NCBI RefSeq assembly: GCF_011039075.1
Contig: NZ_JAAKEG010000009.1
Coordinates: 32,862-96,861 of the forward strand
DNA length: 64,000 nt
From: Adlercreutzia sp. ZJ304
GTDB taxonomy: Bacteria > Actinomycetota > Coriobacteriia > Coriobacteriales > Eggerthellaceae
Reading direction: 5' to 3'
Below the pieces are notes generated by a model. It made no database searches. It had not been told where the DNA came from and saw nothing but the letters and a program-made list of their open reading frames with translations. The translations under genes and the position numbers were made by a program. Of this stretch, positions 51,519-59,234 are shown in pieces (within the stretch, counting starts at the first letter, position 1; each line of letters begins with the position of its first letter).

Positions 51519-52985
51519 ATGGCACATACCGAGAAAACCCAACAAGAGCCCAAAATTTCGGAAGAATCAGCCGATAAACTAGAACTTGTACAACCTACAG
51601 CAGAGAATCCAGATCCGCACGGAATATACATAGATGAAGTGCAAGGTCGTAATCGGCGGATGCGTAAGCTGATATCTTTTACACACTCTTCAACGCGGGC
51701 GGCGGGTGTTATGCTGCTGGCTGCTATAGCGGCGCTAATAGTGGCGAATACGGCTACATACGAGCCTTTCTATAATTTTTGGCATCATACGGAAGTAATT
51801 CTTGCGGTTGGTCCGTTGTGGGGCGAAATTTCGCTTGCGCATATGATAAACGACATGTTTATGGCGGTTTTCTTTTTGCTGGTCGGCATTGAAATTAAAT
51901 ACGAAATGACCGTGGGAGAGCTTACCAATATTAGACAAGCGGCGCTTCCTATAATGGGTGCAATTGGTGGCGTGGCCGTTCCTATAGTAATTTACCTGCT
52001 ATTCAATGCTGCAAATCCGCAGACTATTGGCGGCTGGGGTGTGCCTACCGCAACCGACATTGCGTTTGCGCTTGGTATATTGGCGCTTCTGGGCAGCCGC
52101 GTACCTAGCGGCATTCGAGTGTTTCTGTCTACGTTGGCTGTGGCTGACGACATAATAGCAATTCTTGTAATTGCAATTTTTTATGGCGAAAGCCCAAATC
52201 TGGGATGGCTTGCTGCTGCTGCGGTAGTATTTATTGTGCTTGTTGTTATGAATCGCAAGCATGTGTATTCGCTGGTGCCTTATATGCTTGTAGGGTGTGT
52301 ACTTTGGTTTTGCGTTTATATGTCTGGTGTACATGCAACTATTTCTGGTGTGTTGTTGGCATTTGTTATACCGTCTGGCAGCCGCATAAATATGCAAACG
52401 TTTTTGGAGTGGTCAGGCGATCGTGTGCAGTTGGCGAACAAATTTCACGATGAACAAACGCCTATAGTGGCGCAGAAAAAATATTTAACCACGGTGAATA
52501 GCTTATCGAATGTGTCGCGCGAAGTGTTGCCCCCTGTAACGCGCTTAGAACACAAACTTTACCCGTGGGTTTACTTTGCCATATTGCCGCTGTTTGCGCT
52601 TACTAATGCCGATGTGTCATTAGTCGGTGGCGACATATTCGCAATGCTAACTTCGAATGTGGTTATGGGTGTGTTTTTTGGTCTTGTTGTAGGTAAGCCT
52701 CTTGGCATTATGTTGATGAGCTTTCTATGTGTAAAGCTGCATATTGCCAAATTGCCCGAAGGTGTGAATTGGATGCACATGTTGGGCGCTTCCATATTGG
52801 GTGGCGTAGGTTTCACAATGGCCATTTTTGTTGCCAATTTGGCTTATACCAGCAGCGTGTTTGTGTCCGAGGCGAAATTGGCGATTCTTCTTGCATCGCT
52901 ATTTGCTGGGGTGGTAGGGTTTTTGTTCTTGTTCATGCAGGCTTCAAAAGCGGAAAAACACTCTAGGAAGCATCCTGAACAGTAA
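51519..52985 (+). CDS. nhaA: Na+/H+ antiporter NhaA
   Basis: NhaA exports sodium in exchange for protons. The 488-residue protein has a hydrophilic N-terminal extension of about 45 residues, then about 12 membrane helices. Signatures include FFLLVGIEIKYEMTVGEL, GWGVPTATDIAFALGIL (TATDIAFA), STLAVADDIIAILVIAIFY (the two adjacent aspartates of the ion site) and GGVGFTMAIFVANLAY. A perfect TATAAT box lies at 51471-51476 upstream; TTGACG at 51453-51458 is too close for a standard -35. The C-terminal tail is short and charged. Confidence 0.95.
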   Translation: MAHTEKTQQEPKISEESADKLELVQPTAENPDPHGIYIDEVQGRNRRMRKLISFTHSSTRAAGVMLLAAIAALIVANTATYEPFYNFWHHTEVILAVGPLWGEISLAHMINDMFMAVFFLLVGIEIKYEMTVGELTNIRQAALPIMGAIGGVAVPIVIYLLFNAANPQTIGGWGVPTATDIAFALGILALLGSRVPSGIRVFLSTLAVADDIIAILVIAIFYGESPNLGWLAAAAVVFIVLVVMNRKHVYSLVPYMLVGCVLWFCVYMSGVHATISGVLLAFVIPSGSRINMQTFLEWSGDRVQLANKFHDEQTPIVAQKKYLTTVNSLSNVSREVLPPVTRLEHKLYPWVYFAILPLFALTNADVSLVGGDIFAMLTSNVVMGVFFGLVVGKPLGIMLMSFLCVKLHIAKLPEGVNWMHMLGASILGGVGFTMAIFVANLAYTSSVFVSEAKLAILLASLFAGVVGFLFLFMQASKAEKHSRKHPEQ

Positions 52986-52993
52986 CGGCTAGT

Positions 52994-53074
52994 CTTGCGC
53001 TTATCTTAGACTTGCGCTTATATGTTTAATTGACTATATTCTACTTAATACAATTTATGAACATATGCGCATAT
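52994..53074. promoter_or_regulatory. Putative control region of copA
   Basis: Two exact direct repeats CTTGCGCTTAT lie at 52994-53004 and 53011-53021. The 12-bp palindrome ATATGCGCATAT lies at 53063-53074, followed by an A/G-rich ribosome-binding region (AAGAAGGCAGC). TTGACT at 53030-53035 and TACAAT at 53049-53054 resemble promoter boxes but are only 13 bases apart. The palindrome could bind a copper-responsive regulator; none is encoded nearby. Confidence 0.4.
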
Positions 53075-53101
53075 ATTGAAAAGAAGTAAAAAGAAGGCAG
53101 C

Positions 53102-55345
53102 ATGAGTGAAACTACGACTATTCGTCTTGCTATAGACGGTATGCATTGTGCAAACTGTGCAGCGAACATTGAAAAGCATTTTCGGCAAACGCCGGGTGTT
53201 GAAGATGTTGCGGTAAATTTGGCTAACAATACTGGGATGGTTACGTTCAATACGCGAATTGCCAGCGTAGACGATATGCTGCACGTTTTTGACGATATGT
53301 CTTTTACGGCAGAATTAATTCCTGAAGATGCGCCACTGGTTGATGAAAAGCGGCGCGCGCGCGAAGCGGTGCGTGCCAAGCACGATATACATGTTTTTGC
53401 TACTTCACTAGTGTTAACAATACTAATAGTCTGCATAGGAATGATTCCGGGCGCACATATGATGTTTGGCGGTGCTTTAGCAGGCATGTTTGTGCCCGAT
53501 CCAACGCACGCCCAATCTATGTTTGCAGCTAATTTGGTACTTCTTGTGTTAACTATTCCGGTGCAATTCGGGTGCGGTGCGCGCTTCTATAAAGGTGCAT
53601 TTCAGTCAATTCGCGGCGGAAGCGCAAATATGGATGTTTTGGTAGCGCTTGGCACCACAATTGCTTTCATATTTTCGCTTTGGATAACCTTCTTGCCTGC
53701 GATAAATGGAGACTGGACAGGCAACAGCGGCTTGCAAATTAACGAGGGTATGCCCTATTTCGAGACATGCGCCATGCTGATTACATTTGTTTTGTTGGGC
53801 AAGATATTAGAGACGCGGGCAAAAGGCGCAACCAATCAGGCAATAGAGGCACTGATAAACTTAACTCCGCCTACTGCTGTTGTGCTGCGGGGCGGAAAGC
53901 AGATAGAAGTGCCGCTTGCTCAGGTTGCAGTGGGCGATTCAGTACTAGTGCGTCCCGGCGAGAAAATGCCTGTAGATGGCGTAGTTTCGGAAGGTTCCAC
54001 CGAAGTGGACGAATCGATGCTTACAGGCGAGGCGCTTCCTGTGGTGAAAAAGGTTGGCGATGAGGTGGTTGGAGGCACGGTAAACACCACCGGTTCCATT
54101 ACGGTGCGGACCCAGCGAGTGGGTACCGATACTACTCTTGCCCGCATAGTGCGCGCTGTTGAAGATGCCCAAGGCAGCAAAGCGCCCGTGCAGCGCATGG
54201 CAGACCGTATTGCTGCGGTATTCGTGCCGGTTATTTTAGGGTTGGCGGTTATTACGTTTTGCGTATGGTTCTTATTTGTGCCACCTGCGGGCGTTAATAC
54301 ATTGCTGCAGCAATCGCTGTTGCCGGCTATAGCTGTAATAGTTGTGGCGTGTCCGTGTGCTTTGGGGTTGGCTACTCCTACAGCTTTGATGGTCGGTATG
54401 GGCAAAGGCGCGCAGATGGGAGTGCTTATAAAAGATGGCGAAGTGCTGGAATCTATGTGCAAATTATCGGCTGCGGTATTCGATAAGACCGGCACTATAA
54501 CCTGCGGTGCGCCTGTTGTAGAGAAATGCGATGTATCAAACGAGTGGCTTGCGTTGGCGGCTGCGGTTGAAGAGAAAAGCGAACATCCGCTGGCACGTGC
54601 TGTTGTGCGCTATGCGCAAGACGCGGGCATAGCATTTGCCGATGTAGATGTACAAGATTTTAATGCGGTAGTTGGTGCGGGTGTAGTTGCGCGCGCTAAT
54701 GGACACGATATAAAAGTTGGCAGCAGGGTTATTGTGGATGGCAAAGACGTAGGTGGTTTTACTTTCCGCGATGAACCTAAGCCCGATGCTGCAAGTGCGC
54801 TTGGGCAGCTGCGCGGGCAATTCAATGTTGCATGTTATATGGTTACAGGCGATGCGCAGAAGCCAGCTATGGAAGTAGCAAACGAGGTAGGAATAGAGCA
54901 AAGTCGCGTATTTTGGGGCGTAAAGCCAATTGAAAAGGCTGAGCGAGTAAAAGAAGTTCGCGCTAATGCATCTGAAGCGGGCGACGATGCGGGCAAGAAA
55001 CAGGCTGCCGTAACGGCATTTGTGGGCGATGGCATAAACGATGCACCTGCTTTGGCTGCAGCTGACATAGGTATAGTTATGGCATCTGGTACCGATGTTG
55101 CCATAGATGCCGGACAAGTGGTTCTTATGCGTAACCGCCTAGCTGATATGGTTGTGGCTCTTCGCCTATCAAAGGCAACAATGCGCAAAATAAAACAGAA
55201 TCTATTCTGGGCGTTAATTTATAACTGCATAATGATTCCGCTTGCGGCTGTTGGTATATTAGCCCCAGCTTTGGCGGGTGCCGTCATGGCGCTTTCCAGC
55301 GTAACGGTTGTTTGCAATTCACTTCTGCTCAAGCGCTTCAAATAG
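53102..55345 (+). CDS. copA: Cu+-type P1B ATPase (CopA-like)
   Basis: The 747-residue metal-exporting P-type ATPase has one N-terminal HMA domain with GMHCANC (near residue 17), then membrane helices, the transmembrane metal motif [11 protein letters not shown], phosphorylation motif DKTGTIT, TGEALPV actuator, EHPLA (HP motif) and [16 protein letters not shown]. The CPC and HP motifs with this order indicate monovalent copper or silver export. It is a single gene between nhaA and an SDR gene, with no chaperone or CsoR gene adjacent. Confidence 0.93.
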   Translation: MSETTTIRLAIDGMHCANCAANIEKHFRQTPGVEDVAVNLANNTGMVTFNTRIASVDDMLHVFDDMSFTAELIPEDAPLVDEKRRAREAVRAKHDIHVFATSLVLTILIVCIGMIPGAHMMFGGALAGMFVPDPTHAQSMFAANLVLLVLTIPVQFGCGARFYKGAFQSIRGGSANMDVLVALGTTIAFIFSLWITFLPAINGDWTGNSGLQINEGMPYFETCAMLITFVLLGKILETRAKGATNQAIEALINLTPPTAVVLRGGKQIEVPLAQVAVGDSVLVRPGEKMPVDGVVSEGSTEVDESMLTGEALPVVKKVGDEVVGGTVNTTGSITVRTQRVGTDTTLARIVRAVEDAQGSKAPVQRMADRIAAVFVPVILGLAVITFCVWFLFVPPAGVNTLLQQSLLPAIAVIVVACPCALGLATPTALMVGMGKGAQMGVLIKDGEVLESMCKLSAAVFDKTGTITCGAPVVEKCDVSNEWLALAAAVEEKSEHPLARAVVRYAQDAGIAFADVDVQDFNAVVGAGVVARANGHDIKVGSRVIVDGKDVGGFTFRDEPKPDAASALGQLRGQFNVACYMVTGDAQKPAMEVANEVGIEQSRVFWGVKPIEKAERVKEVRANASEAGDDAGKKQAAVTAFVGDGINDAPALAAADIGIVMASGTDVAIDAGQVVLMRNRLADMVVALRLSKATMRKIKQNLFWALIYNCIMIPLAAVGILAPALAGAVMALSSVTVVCNSLLLKRFK

Positions 55346-55491
55346 CGTTTGAACGATGCAGGTAAGCGGTGGCTATTTAGTTGTATGGCGCATTTCACCT
55401 ATTGATAGTGCGATTTAATGCGCTGTTTACAATATGAAACGTACTCTTTGATATAGTCATATCATTTATAGACAAGGTGAAAGGTTTATTT

Positions 55492-56292
55492 ATGGGCGCT
55501 TTTGAAAATAAGACAGTTATTGTAACCGGCGGTGGGTTTGCAGCGCTAAAAGATGGTTCTGCGGGTTCAATTGGATATGGAATAGCTACGGCTTTTGCGA
55601 AAGAGGGCGCGAATTTGGTATTAACCGGGCGCAACGTGCAAAAGCTTGAAACGGCAAAGGAGAAACTAGAAGCCGAATTTGGCATAAAAGTGCTTCCTGT
55701 GCAGGCTGATGTTGAAGCTAGTGCCGACAATAAAGCTGTCGTGCAAAACGTGGTAGACAAAGCTATGGCAGAATTTGGTCGCATAGATGTGCTGGTGAAT
55801 AACGCACAGGCTTCTGCTTCGGGCGTAACGTTGGCTGACCACACTACCGATCAGTTCAATTTGGCTATTTATTCTGGGCTGTATGCCGCTTTCTATTACA
55901 TGCAGGCTTGCTATCCGCATCTGAAAGAGACAAAGGGCAGCGTTATTAATTTTGCCAGCGGTGCTGGTTTGTTTGGCAACTATGGACAGTGTGCATATGC
56001 TGCCGCTAAAGAGGGCATTCGTGGCATGAGCCGTGTGGCTGCAACCGAGTGGGGTCCTGATGGAATTAATGTGAACGTGGTGTGCCCGCTTGCTTGGACG
56101 GCTGCGCTAGAGAAGTTCCAAGATGAATATCCGGATGCTTATAAGGCTAATGTACATATGCCGCCTATGGGTCATTATGGCAATGTTGAAACCGAGATAG
56201 GGCGCGTCGTGGTGCAACTTGCCAGCCCCGATTTCAAGTTTATGAGCGGCGAGACTATTACTTTGGAAGGTGGCTTAGGGCAGCGTCCGTAA
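55492..56292 (+). CDS. Short-chain dehydrogenase/reductase
   Basis: The 266-residue classical SDR has the cofactor-binding TVIVTGGGFAALKDGSAGSIGYGIATAFAKEGA (a longer than usual loop in TGxxxGxG), the NNAQ motif (VLVNNAQASASG), catalytic Ser in INFASGAGLFG and Tyr-Lys in CAYAAAKEGIRG. The C-terminus reads SGETITLEGGLGQRP. The ATG at 55492 has AAAGG 7 bases upstream; GTG 55477 is an alternative. Substrate is unknown; anaerobic gut actinobacteria use such enzymes on sterols and diverse alcohols. Not in an operon. Confidence 0.88.
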   Translation: MGAFENKTVIVTGGGFAALKDGSAGSIGYGIATAFAKEGANLVLTGRNVQKLETAKEKLEAEFGIKVLPVQADVEASADNKAVVQNVVDKAMAEFGRIDVLVNNAQASASGVTLADHTTDQFNLAIYSGLYAAFYYMQACYPHLKETKGSVINFASGAGLFGNYGQCAYAAAKEGIRGMSRVAATEWGPDGINVNVVCPLAWTAALEKFQDEYPDAYKANVHMPPMGHYGNVETEIGRVVVQLASPDFKFMSGETITLEGGLGQRP

Positions 56293-56380
56293 TGCGTTTG
56301 CGGAAAGCGTCGTATTTTTTGCTTGCAGTACAGGATTGGCTTTGGCATAATAGACAAGCTACTCTTGTGGCATACATAAT

Positions 56381-56456
56381 GGTCCCGTCGTCTAGCGGTT
56401 AGGACGCCGCCCTTTCAAGGCGGAGGTCGCCGGTTCAAATCCGGTCGGGACTACCA
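56381..56456 (+). tRNA. tRNA-Glu (anticodon TTC)
   Basis: A complete cloverleaf is visible: acceptor GGTCCCG pairing with CGGGACT (one G-T pair at the end), D-arm GTCT..GGAC, anticodon stem CCGCC-CTTTCAA-GGCGG with anticodon TTC, T-arm CCGGTTCAAATCCGG and encoded 3' CCA. It is followed by a strong terminator and then by an accessory region. Confidence 0.97.
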
Positions 56457-56466
56457 AGAAACACGA

Positions 56467-56496
56467 GGTCAGTAGGTTATTCCTACTGACCTTTTT
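56467..56496 (+). terminator. Rho-independent terminator of tRNA-Glu
   Basis: GGTCAGTAGG (56467-56476) and CCTACTGACC (56482-56491) form a perfect 10-bp stem with a 5-nt loop, followed by TTTTT (56492-56496), just after the tRNA's CCA. It is a textbook terminator. Confidence 0.95.
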
Positions 56497-56546
56497 AATA
56501 GGATAACTTGATGATAGTCATTTGACCTATCTGGAGGCGATTGACC

Positions 56547-57551
56547 ATGAAATCTAACGAGATAATTCCCGCTAAGCCAGGTGACATCGTTCTCTATCAG
56601 TCAGAAGCAGGCGTTCCGGAAATCGAGTGTGTGTTTCATGGCGAGAACATGTGGCTTTCTCAGGCTCATATGGTCGATTTATATCGAATCTCAAAGAAAA
56701 CAATTAGCGAGCATATCAACAACATTATTGATGAGGGAGAATTGGACGCTGATGCAGTTGTCCGGAAATTCCGGACAACTGCTGCTGACGGGAAAAACTA
56801 TCAAGTTAACTACTATTCTCTTGAAATGGTGATTGCTGTTGGCTATCGAGTTCGCGGAAATCGGGGTACTCAGTTTCGTAAATGGGCAACTGTGCAATTG
56901 AAAGAATATCTTCAGAAAGGTTTCAACCTTAATGATAAGGCGTTAAAAAATGCTGGTGGGGGAACGTATTGGAAAGAGCTGCTTGCTCGTATTAGAGATA
57001 TTCGTTCGAGTGAAAAGGTTCTGTATCGACAAGTACTTGATTTATATGCGACAAGTATTGACTATGATCCAAAGGCCGATGAATCTGTCCTATTCTTCAA
57101 GACGGTTCAAAACAAAATACACTATGCTGCTCATGGGCATACTGCTGCGGAAGTAATTATGCAACGAGCAAATGCAGAGCTGCCTTTCATGGGTCTTACA
57201 ACATTCGAGGGTGAGCAGCCAACGCGTGAGGAAACTGAGATAGCGAAGAATTATCTCAACGAAAAAGAATTGCAGCGGCTTAATAATCTTGTATCGGCGT
57301 TTTTTGACTTAGCAGAAATGCGGGCAGAAGACCATCAACCAATGTGTATGAAAGATTGGATTCGCGAGTTAGACGATTTTGCGCAACGCTATGGCAAGGG
57401 GTTGCTCGAAGGTTCAGGTAAGGCTAATCATAAGGGAGCCATAACGAAGGCTCATAAGGAATATGAGGCCTATAGAGTGAGGATTTCTGCCCAGCCAACA
57501 CGCATTGATTGCGATTTTCTCGAAGAGATTAAAGGAATACAAAAGTACTGA
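56547..57551 (+). CDS. rhuM: RhuM-family protein
   Basis: The 334-residue soluble protein matches the virulence-associated RhuM family: an N-terminal domain with MWLSQAHMVDLYRISKKTISEHINNI (Fic-/KilA-N-like DNA-binding look), KNYQVNYYSLEMVIAVGYRVRGNRGTQFRKWA, then FFKTVQNKIHYAAHGHTAAE and C-terminal DWIRELDDFAQRYG. The biochemical function is unknown; genes are typically in islands. ATG 56547 is used, with GGAGG 10 bases upstream; TTG 56541 is closer to it. It begins about 50 bases after the tRNA-Glu terminator, and an inverted-repeat element overlaps its stop codon. A broken relative is at 1-228. Confidence 0.9.
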   Translation: MKSNEIIPAKPGDIVLYQSEAGVPEIECVFHGENMWLSQAHMVDLYRISKKTISEHINNIIDEGELDADAVVRKFRTTAADGKNYQVNYYSLEMVIAVGYRVRGNRGTQFRKWATVQLKEYLQKGFNLNDKALKNAGGGTYWKELLARIRDIRSSEKVLYRQVLDLYATSIDYDPKADESVLFFKTVQNKIHYAAHGHTAAEVIMQRANAELPFMGLTTFEGEQPTREETEIAKNYLNEKELQRLNNLVSAFFDLAEMRAEDHQPMCMKDWIRELDDFAQRYGKGLLEGSGKANHKGAITKAHKEYEAYRVRISAQPTRIDCDFLEEIKGIQKY

Positions 57552-57734
57552 AAATGGTCAAAACTTCCGACTTTCCATGGTCGGATTGCCGTATAGCTGG
57601 CTTGAATTGTGGAGAACACTGGGCAAACAGCATTTGGTGATGCATCTATAGGCGCTATTTTGTGCTTTTCACAGTGGAAAGCTGGAAGTTTTGACCATTT
57701 TTCCGTAAAAAACTTTCTGCAAGCTTGTATTTGT
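57551..57734 (+). repeat. Inverted-repeat element, copy C, with shared flank
   Basis: Arms at 57551-57577 and 57675-57701 carry the family core (right arm with one change, GAAAGCTGGAAG). The interior has GGAGAACACTGGGCAAACAG. The interior and a further 33 bases past the right arm (through GCAAGCTTGTATTTGT, 57734) are almost the same as in copy D, so C and D derive from one recent duplication. The left arm overlaps the rhuM stop codon, and a terminator role is possible. Confidence 0.9.
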
Positions 57735-57735
57735 C

Positions 57736-57764
57736 TTGACGTACGTAAATACGTACGTTACTAT
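57736..57764 (+). promoter_or_regulatory. Toxin-antitoxin promoter and palindromic operator
   Basis: TTGACG (57736-57741) and TACTAT (57759-57764) are separated by exactly 17 bases, a good sigma-70 promoter. Two ACGTACGT units (57739-57746 and 57751-57758) fill the spacer symmetrically around AAAT, a palindrome ideal for a Phd/YefM-type autorepressor. The antitoxin start follows 30 bases later. Confidence 0.8.
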
Positions 57765-57794
57765 CTAGTCAACTTAGACGGAAGTGAGACAATT

Positions 57795-58046
57795 ATGACT
57801 TCGATAACTGCGACGGCATTGCGTCAGAATATCTACCAAACCATTGCTCAGGTAAACGCCAATTGTGCTCCTATTTCTATTACTAACAGCAAGGGAAAAG
57901 GTGCTGTTCTTATAGGAGAAGACGAATGGGCAGCTATTGAGGAAACACTTTTTTTGAATAGCATTCCGGGGATGACAGAATCTTTACAGATAGGATTGCA
58001 GAAATCATTAGATGATTGCATTTCCGAAGACCAACTGGAATGGTAG
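57795..58046 (+). CDS. Phd/YefM-family antitoxin
   Basis: The 83-residue protein begins MTSITATALRQNIYQTIAQVNANCAPISITNSKGKGAVLIGEDEWAAIEETL, the YefM pattern: an N-terminal DNA-binding sheet-helix unit and GxxAVLI-DE-W. A C-terminal helical tail (SLQIGLQKSLDDCISEDQLEW) would wrap the toxin. ATG 57795 is used. It precedes and is coupled to a YoeB-type toxin (3-base gap), and its promoter holds a palindromic operator, so autoregulation is expected. Confidence 0.9.
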   Translation: MTSITATALRQNIYQTIAQVNANCAPISITNSKGKGAVLIGEDEWAAIEETLFLNSIPGMTESLQIGLQKSLDDCISEDQLEW

Positions 58047-58048
58047 CT

Positions 58049-58342
58049 ATGTATCTTATTAAGATTACAAAGCAAGCTGCAAAAGATGCGAAGAATCTTA
58101 AATCTGCTGGATTAGACAAGAAAGCGAAAGCTCTTATTGATGTAATTCGAGAAGATCCCTTCAAAAATCCACCTGCATACGAACCGTTAGTCGGCAACTT
58201 GTCTGGGCTTTATTCAAGGCGAATTAATTTACAACATCGGCTTGTCTATCAGGTATATGCACAGCCTATTGACGAAAACGGGATTTCTTACGAAGGGACC
58301 ATAAAAATCGTTCGTATGTGGACCCACTACGAAAAAGTATAG
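58049..58342 (+). CDS. YoeB/Txe-family mRNA interferase toxin
   Basis: The 97-residue basic protein has the RelE-fold YoeB pattern: IKITKQAAKDAKNLKSAGLDKKAKALIDVIREDPF, NLSGLYSRRINLQHRLVYQVY and C-terminal IKIVRMWTHYEKV. The conserved Arg-rich RRINLQHRLVY and HY near the end match the ribosome-dependent nuclease active site. It is about ten residues longer than E. coli YoeB because of an insertion before the last strand (AQPIDENGISYEGT). ATG 58049 follows the antitoxin stop by 2 bases; ATG 58040 overlaps it. Confidence 0.9.
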   Translation: MYLIKITKQAAKDAKNLKSAGLDKKAKALIDVIREDPFKNPPAYEPLVGNLSGLYSRRINLQHRLVYQVYAQPIDENGISYEGTIKIVRMWTHYEKV

Positions 58343-58393
58343 GCTTCAAAGGACACTGAAGCAAAAATGAAGCATCATATCCAGTGGCGCACT

Positions 58394-58578
58394 AAAAGTG
58401 GTCAAAACTTCCGACTTTCCATGGTCGGATTGCCGTATAGCTGGCTTGAATTGTGGAGAACACTGGGCAAACAGTATTTGATGATGCATCTATAGGGGCT
58501 ATTTTGCGTTTTTCACAGTGGAAAGCCGGAAGTTTTGACCATTTTTCCGTAAAAAACTTTCTGCAAGCTTGTATTTGT
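58394..58578 (+). repeat. Inverted-repeat element, copy D, with shared flank
   Basis: Arms at 58394-58421 and 58519-58546 carry the family core, with interior GGAGAACACTGGGCAAACAG. Interior and right flank (to 58578) are nearly the same as copy C. Copies C and D lie in the same orientation on either side of the toxin-antitoxin pair, 845 bases apart, so recombination between them would delete the module. Confidence 0.9.
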
Positions 58579-59234
58579 ACGTTATGCAATTAGTTCTTTG
58601 GGCTGTAAGTGCTTAATCGTTCTTCAAACTAGGCGCAACTTTTTGCAGTTACTCTAGGAAGAAGTGCAGTTGGGGTGCAGCTAAGTCGAGAAGTTGCAAT
58701 TCACCAAAAATTATGAAGAAAAAGTGTAATGTGTTGCTTATGTGCTCTAAAAAATATAGGGGCAAAATGGCACTTTTGTACTTCAAGAAATCGGCGTCTG
58801 ACCTGCGAAAAAATATGAGTGAGCATTTACGTAGCAATCTTTTGTCTGGATTTGTTCGGTTCAAAAATTCGCAATTTGCGTCTTGCGCAAAAACCTCTTT
58901 ACGTCTTATACTCCGCCTTGCCGAGAAGGCATGATGCAACGGGATAGACATAGCATGGGTAGATGGTCGGCTTAGGGAACCGATTAATCACTCAAAGAAC
59001 TAAACGGGTTTAGCGGTACGCCTTTGCGTATTGTTTGCTTACATGGTTGCAGTTGTAGGGCAGCAGTGTATCAATTCTGCATTAGCTGCATATCACCTGC
59101 GTGACCACACTAAGCGCCCGCGCCAAAATAGGCGGTTCGCAATAGTCCAAAACCTTAACGCAAATGCCATCGCGGCAAATTTAGCGGGATTCCACCGGGT
59201 AACTAAGCTGGTGGGCGTAGTTAAGGGACAGACT
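58579..59234. other. Long non-coding leader region before the BspA-like gene
   Basis: About 650 bases without a gene I can support. Two overlapping open frames (58713-58934 plus; 58649-58951 minus) lack ribosome-binding sites and known motifs. A hairpin, CCACC-GGGTAACTAAGCT-GGTGG, lies near 59189-59211, 24 bases before the BspA start. TTTGCG/CGCAAA pairs near 58875-58892. The region may hold the BspA promoter and a structured leader; I recognise no riboswitch class. Confidence 0.4.

Noticed and set aside
53920..54495. 191-codon minus-strand frame within copA
   Set aside because: Entirely opposite the catalytic core of copA, which has all P-type ATPase motifs; a shadow frame rich in Thr and Pro.
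56381..56500. tRNA-Glu as a proven attachment site
   Set aside because: No duplicated tRNA 3' end or integrase is visible in the window, so integration here is only suggested by the neighbouring genes.
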